28,180 nucleotides of DNA, taken from the NCBI GenBank assembly GCA_045586185.1, contig JAZMZV010000052.1, positions 1 to 28,180 of the forward strand, given 5' to 3'. Position 1 is the stretch's first letter. Each line of letters starts with the position of its first letter. The notes beneath the pieces were generated by a model that saw only the letters and a list, made by a program, of their open reading frames with translations, did not search any database and was not told the origin of the DNA. The position numbers were made by a program, and so were the translations under genes. Origin of the DNA: RUG11551 sp045586185 (GTDB lineage: Bacteria > Planctomycetota > Planctomycetia > Pirellulales > Thermoguttaceae). Positions 1 through 7,469 of this stretch are shown one piece after another.

Positions 1-222
1 CCTTTTAGAGAAGTTTTTTCAAGTTTAATTAAGAGGGGAAAACCTTTTTTGAAAAAAAGGTTCTTCCCCTCAAACTCCCCTTTCCAAAAAACTTTAGTAG
101 GGAGTGCAATTGCACAATCGGTGCGAATCCGTCTAATCCGTTAAATCCGTGTGCGGACTGACCTGCCAGCAACCAATGGGGAGCTCTTGCGCAATTGCTA
201 ATTGCTAATTGAAAATTGCTAA
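1..222. repeat. Intergenic end with hairpin and short tandem repeats
   Basis: No gene is visible here. Positions 33-71 form an imperfect hairpin with arms beginning GAGGGG and ending CCCCTC, around an A/T-rich stem; it may act as a transcription terminator. Positions about 122-165 hold nonamer-like AATCCGTNN units followed by CGGACTGACCTG. This sequence is also internal to the mobile element at 2926-3205, so it is probably a decayed fragment. Positions 194-221 carry ATTGCTA heptamers that abut the stop codon of the arabinofuranosidase gene. Confidence 0.6.
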
Positions 223-2703
223 TTATTCAACGGTCCATTCGTGAATGCCGCCGGCGTAGTTGGGCTGGGATTCAATCTCGATTTTCAAGCCGGACGTTGT
301 AACAGGATCGAACGTTGTAACGCTCCAAGCCCAGGTCTTGCAGTCGTAGCCGGACGGATTCGGGACTTCTTTCCAGTCGCCGGATTCCGTCTTATAGAGC
401 AGTTTCCAGGATTTCGGGACGCGGCACTCGCCGATTCCTGTGTCGTCAAACCAGTAGACGGAAACCTTCTTTACCGTTGTGGGCTGTTTGAACTCGTACG
501 CAATCCACTGCGGTTTGCCCTTCGTTTCGCGAGACCACCAGTGCCAGCGCGGGCATTCGTTGTCGTTGGCGGCTTTCGGGAACACGCCGTCCTGAACCAG
601 TTCGACCGGACCGGCGGGCTGTCGATTGACAAACGACGCGGTCGCCTTGGCTTCAGACGCAATCGTCGGCGGGGCGACAGGCGTTGCAGCGTCAACCGTT
701 CGCGGGAAGTAGACCGCCATCGGGCTGAGTCCGCGGTTCGCCCAGGAGTAATACGGAATCGCGACGCAATCGACGTCTTGGGTTGTTACAGAACCGTCTT
801 TGTTAAGGACGCATTGCTTGAGCGTTCCTTTGACGGTCATAACGCCGTTGAGCAGCTCCGGCTGGAATTCCGCGGTAAGCTTGGCGTCGTCTGCAAGGAC
901 GATAGAGTGCAGATTGCGCGGGGCTTTGCCAGTCGCCTTGACGACGCAGTCCTGAGCTTCAACGCAGTACACCAGCGGACCGCGCTGAATGCAGGACAGT
1001 CCAACGTCCGCCTTGACGCGTTCGTCTGTTACAACCTTGAGAGTTTGCATCGGGAAGTTGACGGTAAACGAGTCGCCTGCTTTCCACGTTCCGGTCAGAA
1101 CGAAATAGCCGGTTTCCTGCTTGACGTCTTTGCCGTCTGCGTTACAGGTTGGCTTGAGGGATTTGTCGAAGTTGATAAACGAGTGCAGATGATTCCCGTC
1201 GACTTCCGGAACCGCTTCGCCGACAGACCAGCCGGGGATTCTCGCCTTGACGGTATAGTCGCCGTCGGTCAGAACGGTAACCTTGACCGCGCCGTCCCAC
1301 GGGTATTTCGTTTCTACTTTAATCTTGACGTCTGCGGCTTTGCCGTCTACGGTAACGCCGGAAAGAGTCGCTTCCGACTGGGCGTAGAGGTTGATATAGG
1401 CGCAATTCCCGCGAACGGCGTACATGTACCCCGGCATGGAGGGCAGGAATCGAGACAGGTTGCTCGGGCAGCAGGAGCAGCCGAACCACGCTGAACGTTC
1501 GCGTCCCTTGGAGTCGTCCAGAACGTTAGGATAGAAGTAATGATCGCCGGCGAGGTTGATTCCGGACAGGACGCTGTTGTAAAGCGAGCGTTCCAGAACG
1601 TCCATGTATTTGCTTTCGCCCGTCCAGAGGAACATGCGGTAGTTCCAGTAGACGTTGGCGATATTGGCGCAGGTTTCGCAATAAGCGGTGTCGTTGGGCA
1701 TGATGTAACTGCCTTCAAACGCTTCCCCGCGATGGGTGGAGCCGATTCCGCCTGTTACATACAGTTTGGATCCGACAACGTTGTTCCAAATGGCGTTAAT
1801 CGCCTTGACGTAGGATTCGTCGCCGGTCATAGCGGCAACGTCAGCCATTCCGGAATACATGTACGCAGCGCGAACGGCGTGCCCGATCGCTTCGGTCTGC
1901 TCTACAACGGGCTGATGATCCTGATTGTACGGACCATATATTCCGAACGTGCGCCCTTCGGAACGACCGCGAATGTCGAGGAAATACTTCGCCTGATCGA
2001 GGTACTTTTTATCGCCGGTAAGACGATACAGCTTGACCAGACCGATTTCGATTTCCTGATGTCCCGGCGGCCAGTTCTGCTTTTTGCCGACGCCGAACGT
2101 GTCGCAAATCAGATCGGCGTTTTTAATCGCAACGTCCAGGAAATTACGCTTTCCGGTGGCAATATAATGAGCGACCGCGGCTTCGTACATGTGCCCGGCG
2201 CAGTAGAGTTCGTGCCCGCCGGTGTGAGACCATCGTTCGCGTCCTCCCGGTGGCGTATAGAGCGGCTTGTACTGCGGATACTTCTGATAAATCGTTCTGG
2301 ACGTGTACAGATAGCCGTCGTCTTCCTGAGCGCCGGCGATTTTCTCGATTACGGAATCGACATATTTGTCCAGTTCTTCGTTCTTCTCCAGAGCCAGGAC
2401 GTAAGCAGCGCCCTCGATGATTTTGTACAGGTCAGAGTCGTCAAAGTAAATGCCGCGGAACGGACCGGGTTCCATGCCGGCGGCGCGGGCGAAGTTGGGG
2501 ATTCGCGCCGGTTCGCATTTCTTAAAGCAGTCTGGAACGGTAACTTTGCAAGCCGTTTCCAAACGCGGCTGCCAGAAAACGTCGTTGACATGAACGGCGG
2601 TAAACGGAACGGGCGTAACAGAATAGTCGTTCTTCTGCTCCGCTGAAACCGACGCCGTGAGGCAAAACGCCGCCATCGCGGCAATCAGAAAGAGTTTTTT
2701 CAT
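223..2703 (-). CDS. Secreted GH127 beta-L-arabinofuranosidase with C-terminal discoidin-like domain
   Basis: This 826-residue protein should release beta-L-arabinofuranose from arabinose-bearing plant glycans or glycoproteins outside the cytoplasm. It starts with a signal peptide (MKKLFLIAAMAAFCLTASVSA). The (alpha/alpha)6 catalytic domain follows, with the GH127/DUF1680 signature: YCETCA gives Glu343 and Cys345, and SCCPSN gives Cys411 and Cys412. These match the glutamate and three cysteines that bind zinc and do catalysis in characterised GH127 enzymes. A beta-sandwich region follows, and the last 140 or so residues (PQWIAYEFKQPTTVKKVSVYW onward) look like an F5/8 type C carbohydrate-binding domain. 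The ATG at 2703 is preferred over upstream starts because a GGGGGG run lies about 6 bases before it and the signal peptide begins there. It has its own promoter and is separated from the other locus genes by a mobile element. GH146 is a close alternative. Confidence 0.9.
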   Translation of the reverse strand: MKKLFLIAAMAAFCLTASVSAEQKNDYSVTPVPFTAVHVNDVFWQPRLETACKVTVPDCFKKCEPARIPNFARAAGMEPGPFRGIYFDDSDLYKIIEGAAYVLALEKNEELDKYVDSVIEKIAGAQEDDGYLYTSRTIYQKYPQYKPLYTPPGGRERWSHTGGHELYCAGHMYEAAVAHYIATGKRNFLDVAIKNADLICDTFGVGKKQNWPPGHQEIEIGLVKLYRLTGDKKYLDQAKYFLDIRGRSEGRTFGIYGPYNQDHQPVVEQTEAIGHAVRAAYMYSGMADVAAMTGDESYVKAINAIWNNVVGSKLYVTGGIGSTHRGEAFEGSYIMPNDTAYCETCANIANVYWNYRMFLWTGESKYMDVLERSLYNSVLSGINLAGDHYFYPNVLDDSKGRERSAWFGCSCCPSNLSRFLPSMPGYMYAVRGNCAYINLYAQSEATLSGVTVDGKAADVKIKVETKYPWDGAVKVTVLTDGDYTVKARIPGWSVGEAVPEVDGNHLHSFINFDKSLKPTCNADGKDVKQETGYFVLTGTWKAGDSFTVNFPMQTLKVVTDERVKADVGLSCIQRGPLVYCVEAQDCVVKATGKAPRNLHSIVLADDAKLTAEFQPELLNGVMTVKGTLKQCVLNKDGSVTTQDVDCVAIPYYSWANRGLSPMAVYFPRTVDAATPVAPPTIASEAKATASFVNRQPAGPVELVQDGVFPKAANDNECPRWHWWSRETKGKPQWIAYEFKQPTTVKKVSVYWFDDTGIGECRVPKSWKLLYKTESGDWKEVPNPSGYDCKTWAWSVTTFDPVTTSGLKIEIESQPNYAGGIHEWTVE

Positions 2704-2768
2704 AAATTCCCCCCTTTCAGGAAAGTAAATAAAAATAAAACTTTGAATACTAATTGTGTATGCTCTAT

Positions 2769-2797
2769 ATTTTACCAGATTCAAAATTTAAAGTCAA
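2769..2797 (-). promoter_or_regulatory. Sigma-70-type promoter of the GH127 gene
   Basis: On the minus strand TTGACT (2797-2792) and TAAAAT (2774-2769) are separated by exactly 17 bases, about 65 bases upstream of the start codon. This is close to the consensus. Confidence 0.7.
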
Positions 2798-2834
2798 CGG
2801 GTAGAACGGATTTTTCGAAAAGAATATTTTGATA

Positions 2835-2915
2835 GTTGCGAGTTGCGAGAAGTATGGAAGGCGGTAATGGAGCGTCTGTAAAAACTCACGCGAAGTTCGC
2901 AAAGTTCGCGAAGTA
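2835..2915. repeat. Heptamer and nonamer short tandem repeats
   Basis: Two GTTGCGA heptamers lie at 2835-2848. At 2889-2915 three nonamers occur (CGCGAAGTT, CGCAAAGTT, CGCGAAGTA). Between them GAAGGCGGTAATGGAG matches one arm of the large palindrome at 22932-23072. The 2704-3395 gap holds no gene; it contains this block, the element at 2926-3205 and a small GCGGCT/AGCCGC hairpin at 3250-3266. Confidence 0.7.
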
Positions 2916-2925
2916 TTAAAATTAG

Positions 2926-3205
2926 GGCTCTTCCGGTAAGTTGGTACCTAGTGTTTCCGCAGGTCAGTCCGTTCACGGATTTGACGGATTAAACGGATTT
3001 TCACCGATTGAATAATTGACTATTCATTGTTCATTCGTAAATCTTTGAATTATAATCACGAAAAACACAAAAATCACGAAATTTACGAAAAATATAAGAT
3101 TATAAAAAAATCCTTTCGTGTGTTTCGTGTATTTCGTGTTTAAAAATACTTTTGGACGAAAAAACACCTGTTTTTTAGCTCAAGTACCAACTTGTCGGAT
3201 GAACC
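2926..3205 (-). mobile_element. MITE-like element, 280 bp, full copy 1
   Basis: This non-coding element is bounded by imperfect terminal inverted repeats. One end reads GGCTCTTCCGGTAAGTTGGT; the other, on the opposite strand, reads GGTTCATCCGACAAGTTGGT. It is flanked by an exact 8-bp direct repeat, AAAATTAG, at 2918-2925 and 3206-3213. A copy over 90 percent identical by eye lies in the opposite orientation at 14647-14924 with a different 8-bp duplication, so both arose by transposition. The interior has TTTCGTG-type nonamers and AATCCGTNN units but no reading frame. Movement would therefore need a transposase in trans. GG ends with 8-bp duplications suggest an ISL3-like enzyme, but that is inference. 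Confidence 0.9.
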
Positions 3206-3395
3206 AAAATTAGTAATTCCTTTGCGTTCTTTGCGGCTAAAAAAAATCGGCGGCTGAGACAGCCGCGATCCAGTGGGTCCACGCGACTTTCTGCGTTCTT
3301 TGATTTTCGGAGGCTTCCGCCGCAAGCGTATCGTCAATTGATACTTTGCGAACTTCGCGTACTTTGCGTGAGATTTTCTTCGGCGGGCGAAGACG

Positions 3396-5024
3396 TTATT
3401 TCTCCGCCTTCGACCATCGTTTAAGCGCTCTGTCAAACGCTTGGTATTTCGGGGAATTCGTCGGCTTTTCGTCTGCCCAGCGGAACAGACCCCAGGAACC
3501 CCATTTGCTCCAGTTCCCGGTCGAAGAGAAATGGCACATCAAGCCGCCGCCGACGTCTTCCCACGCCTGGAAGTACGCATCGTACAGTTTTCCCATCCGT
3601 TCGGAGGCGTTGGCTTCGAGGCAGATGGCGTTGAGTTCCTCGCGGTCGTTCGCTCCCCAAAGCCCAACCAGATGCTGACCGGCTTCGTAGCAGACGAGTT
3701 CCACGTTGTACTGGTTTGCCAGTTCTTTCTGCTTTTTCATCCACTCAATCGACTGTGGAAGAGCCTGCTTTTCAAGCTGATCCAAAGCGCCGGAAACGCC
3801 GCCGCGGATGAATTCTTCCGCGTATTCTTTCGGGATGCAATTCATAAAGTACGGCGCGATTGCCAGAGCGTCTGTTACTTTCGAAACGTCCGAATATTTC
3901 AGAAGCTGCTCGGACACGTACGAGTTGGCAGCCTGCGACGCGAGAACTCGCACAAGGCGATCGGTTCCGCCAAACTCTTTTTCAAAAATCTGGAAAATCT
4001 CCCGTGAGCGGTGAGACGTCCACGCCCAGCCGCAAACCCAGGGCTGCTCGTCAGGAAGGAGGGCTTTCCCTTTCTCCTGAGCGTACCGGCACTGCTCAAA
4101 CTGCCCGTTCCAGACCTCGTTGGAGTACTCGACGTAAACTTTCAGATTCGGGTTCAAACATTTTTTGATTGTCTGCGCCATGTTGCGTACGAATTCGTCG
4201 TCAGCGCGGTGCGGGACGCAGAACCACGGATTCGCGTTGAGACGGTTTGCCAGATCGCACAGCAATTCTATCGGAACCCCTTTTTCGGAAAACGTTGCGT
4301 CGCCGAGTTGCGGGCGATCCGACCACTTTTCCAGTTTCGAGCCGTTGGTATGCTGAAGGTCCATATACCGAACCGTATCGACGCCCTTCCAGCGTGCGAG
4401 AAACGCCGGGTTCCACGGTCCCGAGTTTGAGTTGCGAGTTGCGAGTTGCGAGTTGCGAGGAGGATCTGAGCGACCATCGGGAGCGGTTTCTGACAATCGC
4501 GCGGCAGCGCGGATTGCCTGTGCGGCTTCGCACCCGGGGAGAAAGACTTGAATGTTACGGATGTAGTCCGCCGGGTCGGTTTCGCGAATCTGCACCCAGA
4601 ACGCGCCGCGCTGGCTGTCCACCTGGATTTTGATCTCGCCGGGTTTCTCGTCGACGACCTGAGCGTTCATAAACGTCAGTTTCCCTTTTCCCCGATACCG
4701 AACCGTATAAATCCCGGACGGGTAATGCCCGCCCTCGATGGTGCAAAGCGGCGTTTCGGCGTAACAGCCCGACTCAAGACAGCGAACCCATCCCTGCGCG
4801 TCCAGATCCAGTTCCGGTCCTTTGCCCCAGCTGGCGCCCTCGCGCTGACTAATCCATCTGCGGGATTCCATGAAAACGTTGGCAAAAGGGAGTTCCGTGT
4901 TCCAGTCCGACGGACCGCCGAAATTGATTCCCATCGCGGGTTTGGCGACTGCGAGTTCGCCCGCTGCGCTAACAAGAGCTAAAACTAAAAGCAACAAACT
5001 CGTTAAAGGAAGGTTTTTAGTCAT
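3396..5024 (-). CDS. Secreted clan GH-A-like glycoside hydrolase, family not identified
   Basis: This 542-residue protein has an N-terminal signal peptide (MTKNLPLTSLLLLVLALVSAAG). Its barrel-like core resembles proteins often labelled cellulase-like or cellulose-binding in Planctomycetota. EYSNEVWN supplies an Asn-Glu pair (Glu303) like the strand-4 acid/base of clan GH-A, and LVCYEAGQH supplies Glu447 as a possible strand-7 nucleophile; both roles are inferred. The ATG at 5024 follows AAGGA by nine bases and starts the signal peptide, so it is preferred over the in-frame ATG at 5054. It lies 144 bases after the sialidase-like gene and may be the last gene of that operon. Residues about 189-199 (NSQLATRNSNS) are encoded by a heptamer DNA repeat and are probably a recent in-frame insertion. 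Substrate is unknown. Confidence 0.75.
   Translation of the reverse strand: MTKNLPLTSLLLLVLALVSAAGELAVAKPAMGINFGGPSDWNTELPFANVFMESRRWISQREGASWGKGPELDLDAQGWVRCLESGCYAETPLCTIEGGHYPSGIYTVRYRGKGKLTFMNAQVVDEKPGEIKIQVDSQRGAFWVQIRETDPADYIRNIQVFLPGCEAAQAIRAAARLSETAPDGRSDPPRNSQLATRNSNSGPWNPAFLARWKGVDTVRYMDLQHTNGSKLEKWSDRPQLGDATFSEKGVPIELLCDLANRLNANPWFCVPHRADDEFVRNMAQTIKKCLNPNLKVYVEYSNEVWNGQFEQCRYAQEKGKALLPDEQPWVCGWAWTSHRSREIFQIFEKEFGGTDRLVRVLASQAANSYVSEQLLKYSDVSKVTDALAIAPYFMNCIPKEYAEEFIRGGVSGALDQLEKQALPQSIEWMKKQKELANQYNVELVCYEAGQHLVGLWGANDREELNAICLEANASERMGKLYDAYFQAWEDVGGGLMCHFSSTGNWSKWGSWGLFRWADEKPTNSPKYQAFDRALKRWSKAEK
4429..4459. repeat. GAGTTGC heptamer array inside a coding region
   Basis: Four tandem GAGTTGC units plus GAG lie within the GH-A-like gene. 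Three heptamers make 21 bases, so the array stays open in frame and encodes NSQLATR-type sequence. The same heptamer occurs between genes at 2835-2848 and 8532-8559. Confidence 0.9.
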
Positions 5025-5168
5025 AGTTTTGAATCCTTGTAAAAAATGGGACATACCCGATAACTGTGCACCTTTATTTGAAAATTGTGAGGATTTATCT
5101 CACGCAAAGTATGCAAAGGACGCGAAGGCTTAATAATCTTAAAACTTTGCGAACTTCGCGTGAGGCTT

Positions 5169-6203
5169 TTATTTCAGATCCTTCAGCGCGATTACGCTCA
5201 GGTAGATGGCGGCGTTTCCCTCATGAGAGGAGTAGTATGTAACATACAGTTTGCCGTCGCGGATTGTGAAACCGGGATAGCTGTTGTCGCCGGCGCTGGG
5301 GAGGATGGAAAAGAGCTTGAAATGACCGTCTTTTTCCAGAAACCCAATCCCGGTTCGACCGTTGACGCGCCCTCCGGCGAGAATCCGACCGTCCGGGAGG
5401 TAAATAAAGTTCGGACCTCCCAGCGACGTCCCGCAGTTGACAAACGTCCAGTCGGTAAACGGGGCTTTGGCTGTCCCGAAGTACGCGCCGCGGTCGCCCG
5501 CTTCACGACGAATGAGAATCTGCATTTCTCCTGTCGGAGCAAACCGGACAGTCGCCTCGTTCGGTAGTCCCGGGACGTCAAGCTGTGTAACATTCTGATA
5601 ATGAACGCCGTCGGTCGTCTTGACGAGGAAAATCTTCCAGTCCGAGGAAATCGGCTGATAAATCACGCCGTAGCCGACGCCTTCATGCCATGTAACCCGC
5701 CAGAGCCAGTCCAGGTCAGAGCGGATTGCCGGGTCAATTTCCACGTTCGTTGGAGCGGAGAAATTCTGACCGTTCTCGTCAGAAAACGATACCTGCACGA
5801 TTCGCTTGACAAGTTTCTGATCCACGTAGACGCTCCCGCCCATGAGTACCATCAGCCGCCCGTCCGGCGTTTCGCTGAGCTTGGCGTCGCGAAGATCAAA
5901 CGTCTTGCGCTCAAGCAGGGCAACCGACTCCCACTTCTCGCCGTCAGGGCTTGAAAGAACGCGAACTACGCCGTCGCCCTCGCCGGTCTTTTTGCCGGGA
6001 ATGTGCCCGACAGAAGACTCGCGGAACGTGCAGTAGAATTTCCCCTTGAACTGAATGACGTCGGTAAACGCGCAGTGCTTCGCGCCGTTCCAGATCATTC
6101 GTGACGGGAATTGGGGCATGGTCGGTTCCTGCCCCTCAGCGGATCGGAACGAAATAAGCAAAGCGAAAATCGCCATAGACAAAATCAGGATGCGCTTATT
6201 CAT
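5169..6203 (-). CDS. Secreted sialidase-fold (BNR-type beta-propeller) protein
   Basis: This 344-residue protein begins with a signal peptide (MNKRILILSMAIFALLISFRSAEG). It then shows the repeating pattern of a six-bladed sialidase-superfamily propeller: VRVLSSPDGEKWESVALLE, VSFSDENGQNFSAPTNV, IFLVKTTDGVHYQNVTQL and a C-terminal LYVTYYSSHEGNAAIYLSVI. Proteins of this type are annotated as exo-alpha-sialidase-like. The full catalytic arginine triad was not confirmed, so the activity may be another glycosidase or only glycan binding. The ATG at 6203 follows AGAGG by six bases. It sits 63 bases after the first nucleoside hydrolase gene on the same strand, consistent with one transcription unit. 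Confidence 0.75.
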   Translation of the reverse strand: MNKRILILSMAIFALLISFRSAEGQEPTMPQFPSRMIWNGAKHCAFTDVIQFKGKFYCTFRESSVGHIPGKKTGEGDGVVRVLSSPDGEKWESVALLERKTFDLRDAKLSETPDGRLMVLMGGSVYVDQKLVKRIVQVSFSDENGQNFSAPTNVEIDPAIRSDLDWLWRVTWHEGVGYGVIYQPISSDWKIFLVKTTDGVHYQNVTQLDVPGLPNEATVRFAPTGEMQILIRREAGDRGAYFGTAKAPFTDWTFVNCGTSLGGPNFIYLPDGRILAGGRVNGRTGIGFLEKDGHFKLFSILPSAGDNSYPGFTIRDGKLYVTYYSSHEGNAAIYLSVIALKDLK

Positions 6204-6266
6204 AAAAACCTCTCGAAGTTAGCGATGAAATACACGATATATTCGGATATCGTAACATGCTCCTCG

Positions 6267-7310
6267 TTACAGTTCCGTGCAAAGGTTGATGAACGCTTCG
6301 CGGATGATGGATTTCTGTTCCGGCGAGCAGATGAACGCGCGGCGGTTCCCGTCTGCCATTTCCGAAAAGACGAATCGACCGTCGTTCATAACCGTGATCT
6401 TCCCGCGGGGCGAAAGCGTGAAATAGTTTCTCCACGATTCCGGGCGCGCCGGGAAAAGAACGCAGGTCAAGTCCCACGTCGGTCGTGTCTTTCCGTCCAC
6501 GCCGCCGCGATGGATGCGGTAGGATTCCCGAAGAATGGAGTCTTTTGTCCGCAAGTCTGCATTGAAAGCGTCGCCGGGGAAGAGGATGTCAATGCCAACT
6601 TCATAGCCGCTGACGACGATTTCGCCGGGCCATTCCTGAAAGACCTTTGCAGCGGAGGGGATGTCGAGAATAACATTCCATTCCCGATGGTTTTCGTATT
6701 CCTTTGTATTGAACGCAAACGCGCCAGCCATCGCGCAAACCAGACGGACTTTCTTTTCTGCCAGTTCCATGCCGGTCAGCGGGGAAATGTCGTCGCCAGG
6801 CGTATCCATCAGCCGCGCCAGGTTGGTCGACATTCCGACTTGAGCGATCACGATAGAATTGTCTTCCGCCGCTGCGAGAAGTTTTCTCAGCAAAACGATC
6901 GAGTCTTCTGGCTCCCAGTCCGCTGGGAAGGGGAACTTGGCAGAGCCGTCCTCGTTTTTCATCCTAATTACGTTCTGCGCATACCGACCGTCGTCGGGTC
7001 TCGAGCCGTTTTTGACAAGTCCAATCGGGACGTCCGGGTGTCCGTACTGAATATTGAACGCCTTGCAGTATTTGGCGGCGTTGATATTGCTCTTGGTAAT
7101 CGTCAAGCCGATAAATTCAATCTGCCCGCGCTTGACCATGTTGTGAATAATCGCCAGCGCGAGGGCGTCGTCGATGTCTCCGCCAATGTCGGTGTCGTAA
7201 ATCAGCTTGACCGGTTTGTCGGCGGAATCGCGAACGGGAATGAGGTCTTCCGCCATCACGTATGGCAGAATCGCCATGACGGCAATGAATGTAACAAATA
7301 TTCGTTTCAT
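6267..7310 (-). CDS. Secreted inosine-uridine nucleoside hydrolase-family protein, downstream copy
   Basis: This 347-residue protein has a signal peptide (MKRIFVTFIAVMAILPYVMA) and the nucleoside-hydrolase aspartate cluster DTDIGGDIDDA (Asp39, Asp41, Asp45, Asp47, Asp48), which in this family binds calcium and the ribose. It should cleave N-ribosidic bonds, probably outside the cytoplasm. It is nearly the same as the gene at 7470-8513, with identical length, so the pair is a recent tandem duplication. The ATG at 7310 is preferred over an upstream TTG. The ribosome site is weak (GAAAG), whereas the upstream copy has AAGGAG. Substitutions cluster in ligand-proximal places such as DTDIGGDIDDA versus DTDMGNDADDA, so the copies may differ in specificity. 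Confidence 0.85.
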   Translation of the reverse strand: MKRIFVTFIAVMAILPYVMAEDLIPVRDSADKPVKLIYDTDIGGDIDDALALAIIHNMVKRGQIEFIGLTITKSNINAAKYCKAFNIQYGHPDVPIGLVKNGSRPDDGRYAQNVIRMKNEDGSAKFPFPADWEPEDSIVLLRKLLAAAEDNSIVIAQVGMSTNLARLMDTPGDDISPLTGMELAEKKVRLVCAMAGAFAFNTKEYENHREWNVILDIPSAAKVFQEWPGEIVVSGYEVGIDILFPGDAFNADLRTKDSILRESYRIHRGGVDGKTRPTWDLTCVLFPARPESWRNYFTLSPRGKITVMNDGRFVFSEMADGNRRAFICSPEQKSIIREAFINLCTEL

Positions 7311-7469
7311 AAAATCGACTTTCAAAAATTGCGAGTGGATTTATCTCACGCAAAAAAGGCAAGATGCAAGAGTTTAAAAACTACTGTCTACTGCCTATTG
7401 CCTACTGCCTCATTGCGAACTTAGCGCGAGGCTTTCTTTTGTCGCAATGACAATAACGGTTCTTCCCCC
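7311..7469. repeat. Repeat-filled spacer between the nucleoside hydrolase copies
   Basis: The spacer holds CTACTGC-type heptamers at 7381-7408 (CTACTGT, CTACTGC, CTATTGC, CTACTGC) flanked by TCTCACGCAAA and GCGAGGCTTTC, motifs seen in the other nonamer spacers. No terminator or gene is visible. Confidence 0.75.

Noticed and set aside
241..1494. Long open frame on the plus strand opposite the GH127 gene
   Set aside because: It has no recognisable domain, low-complexity arginine and valine-rich translation, and lies antisense to a clear GH127 gene, so it is a shadow of the coding strand. The same holds for 1540-2646, 6111-7424, 7890-8582 and 23328-24974.
4429..4459. CRISPR-like array
   Set aside because: Units are 7 bases with no spacers, and no cas genes are present anywhere in the window.
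5047..5072. GGGACATACCCGATAACTGT resembles a MITE terminal repeat
   Set aside because: Too many differences, no partner end and no flanking duplication; at best a very decayed remnant.
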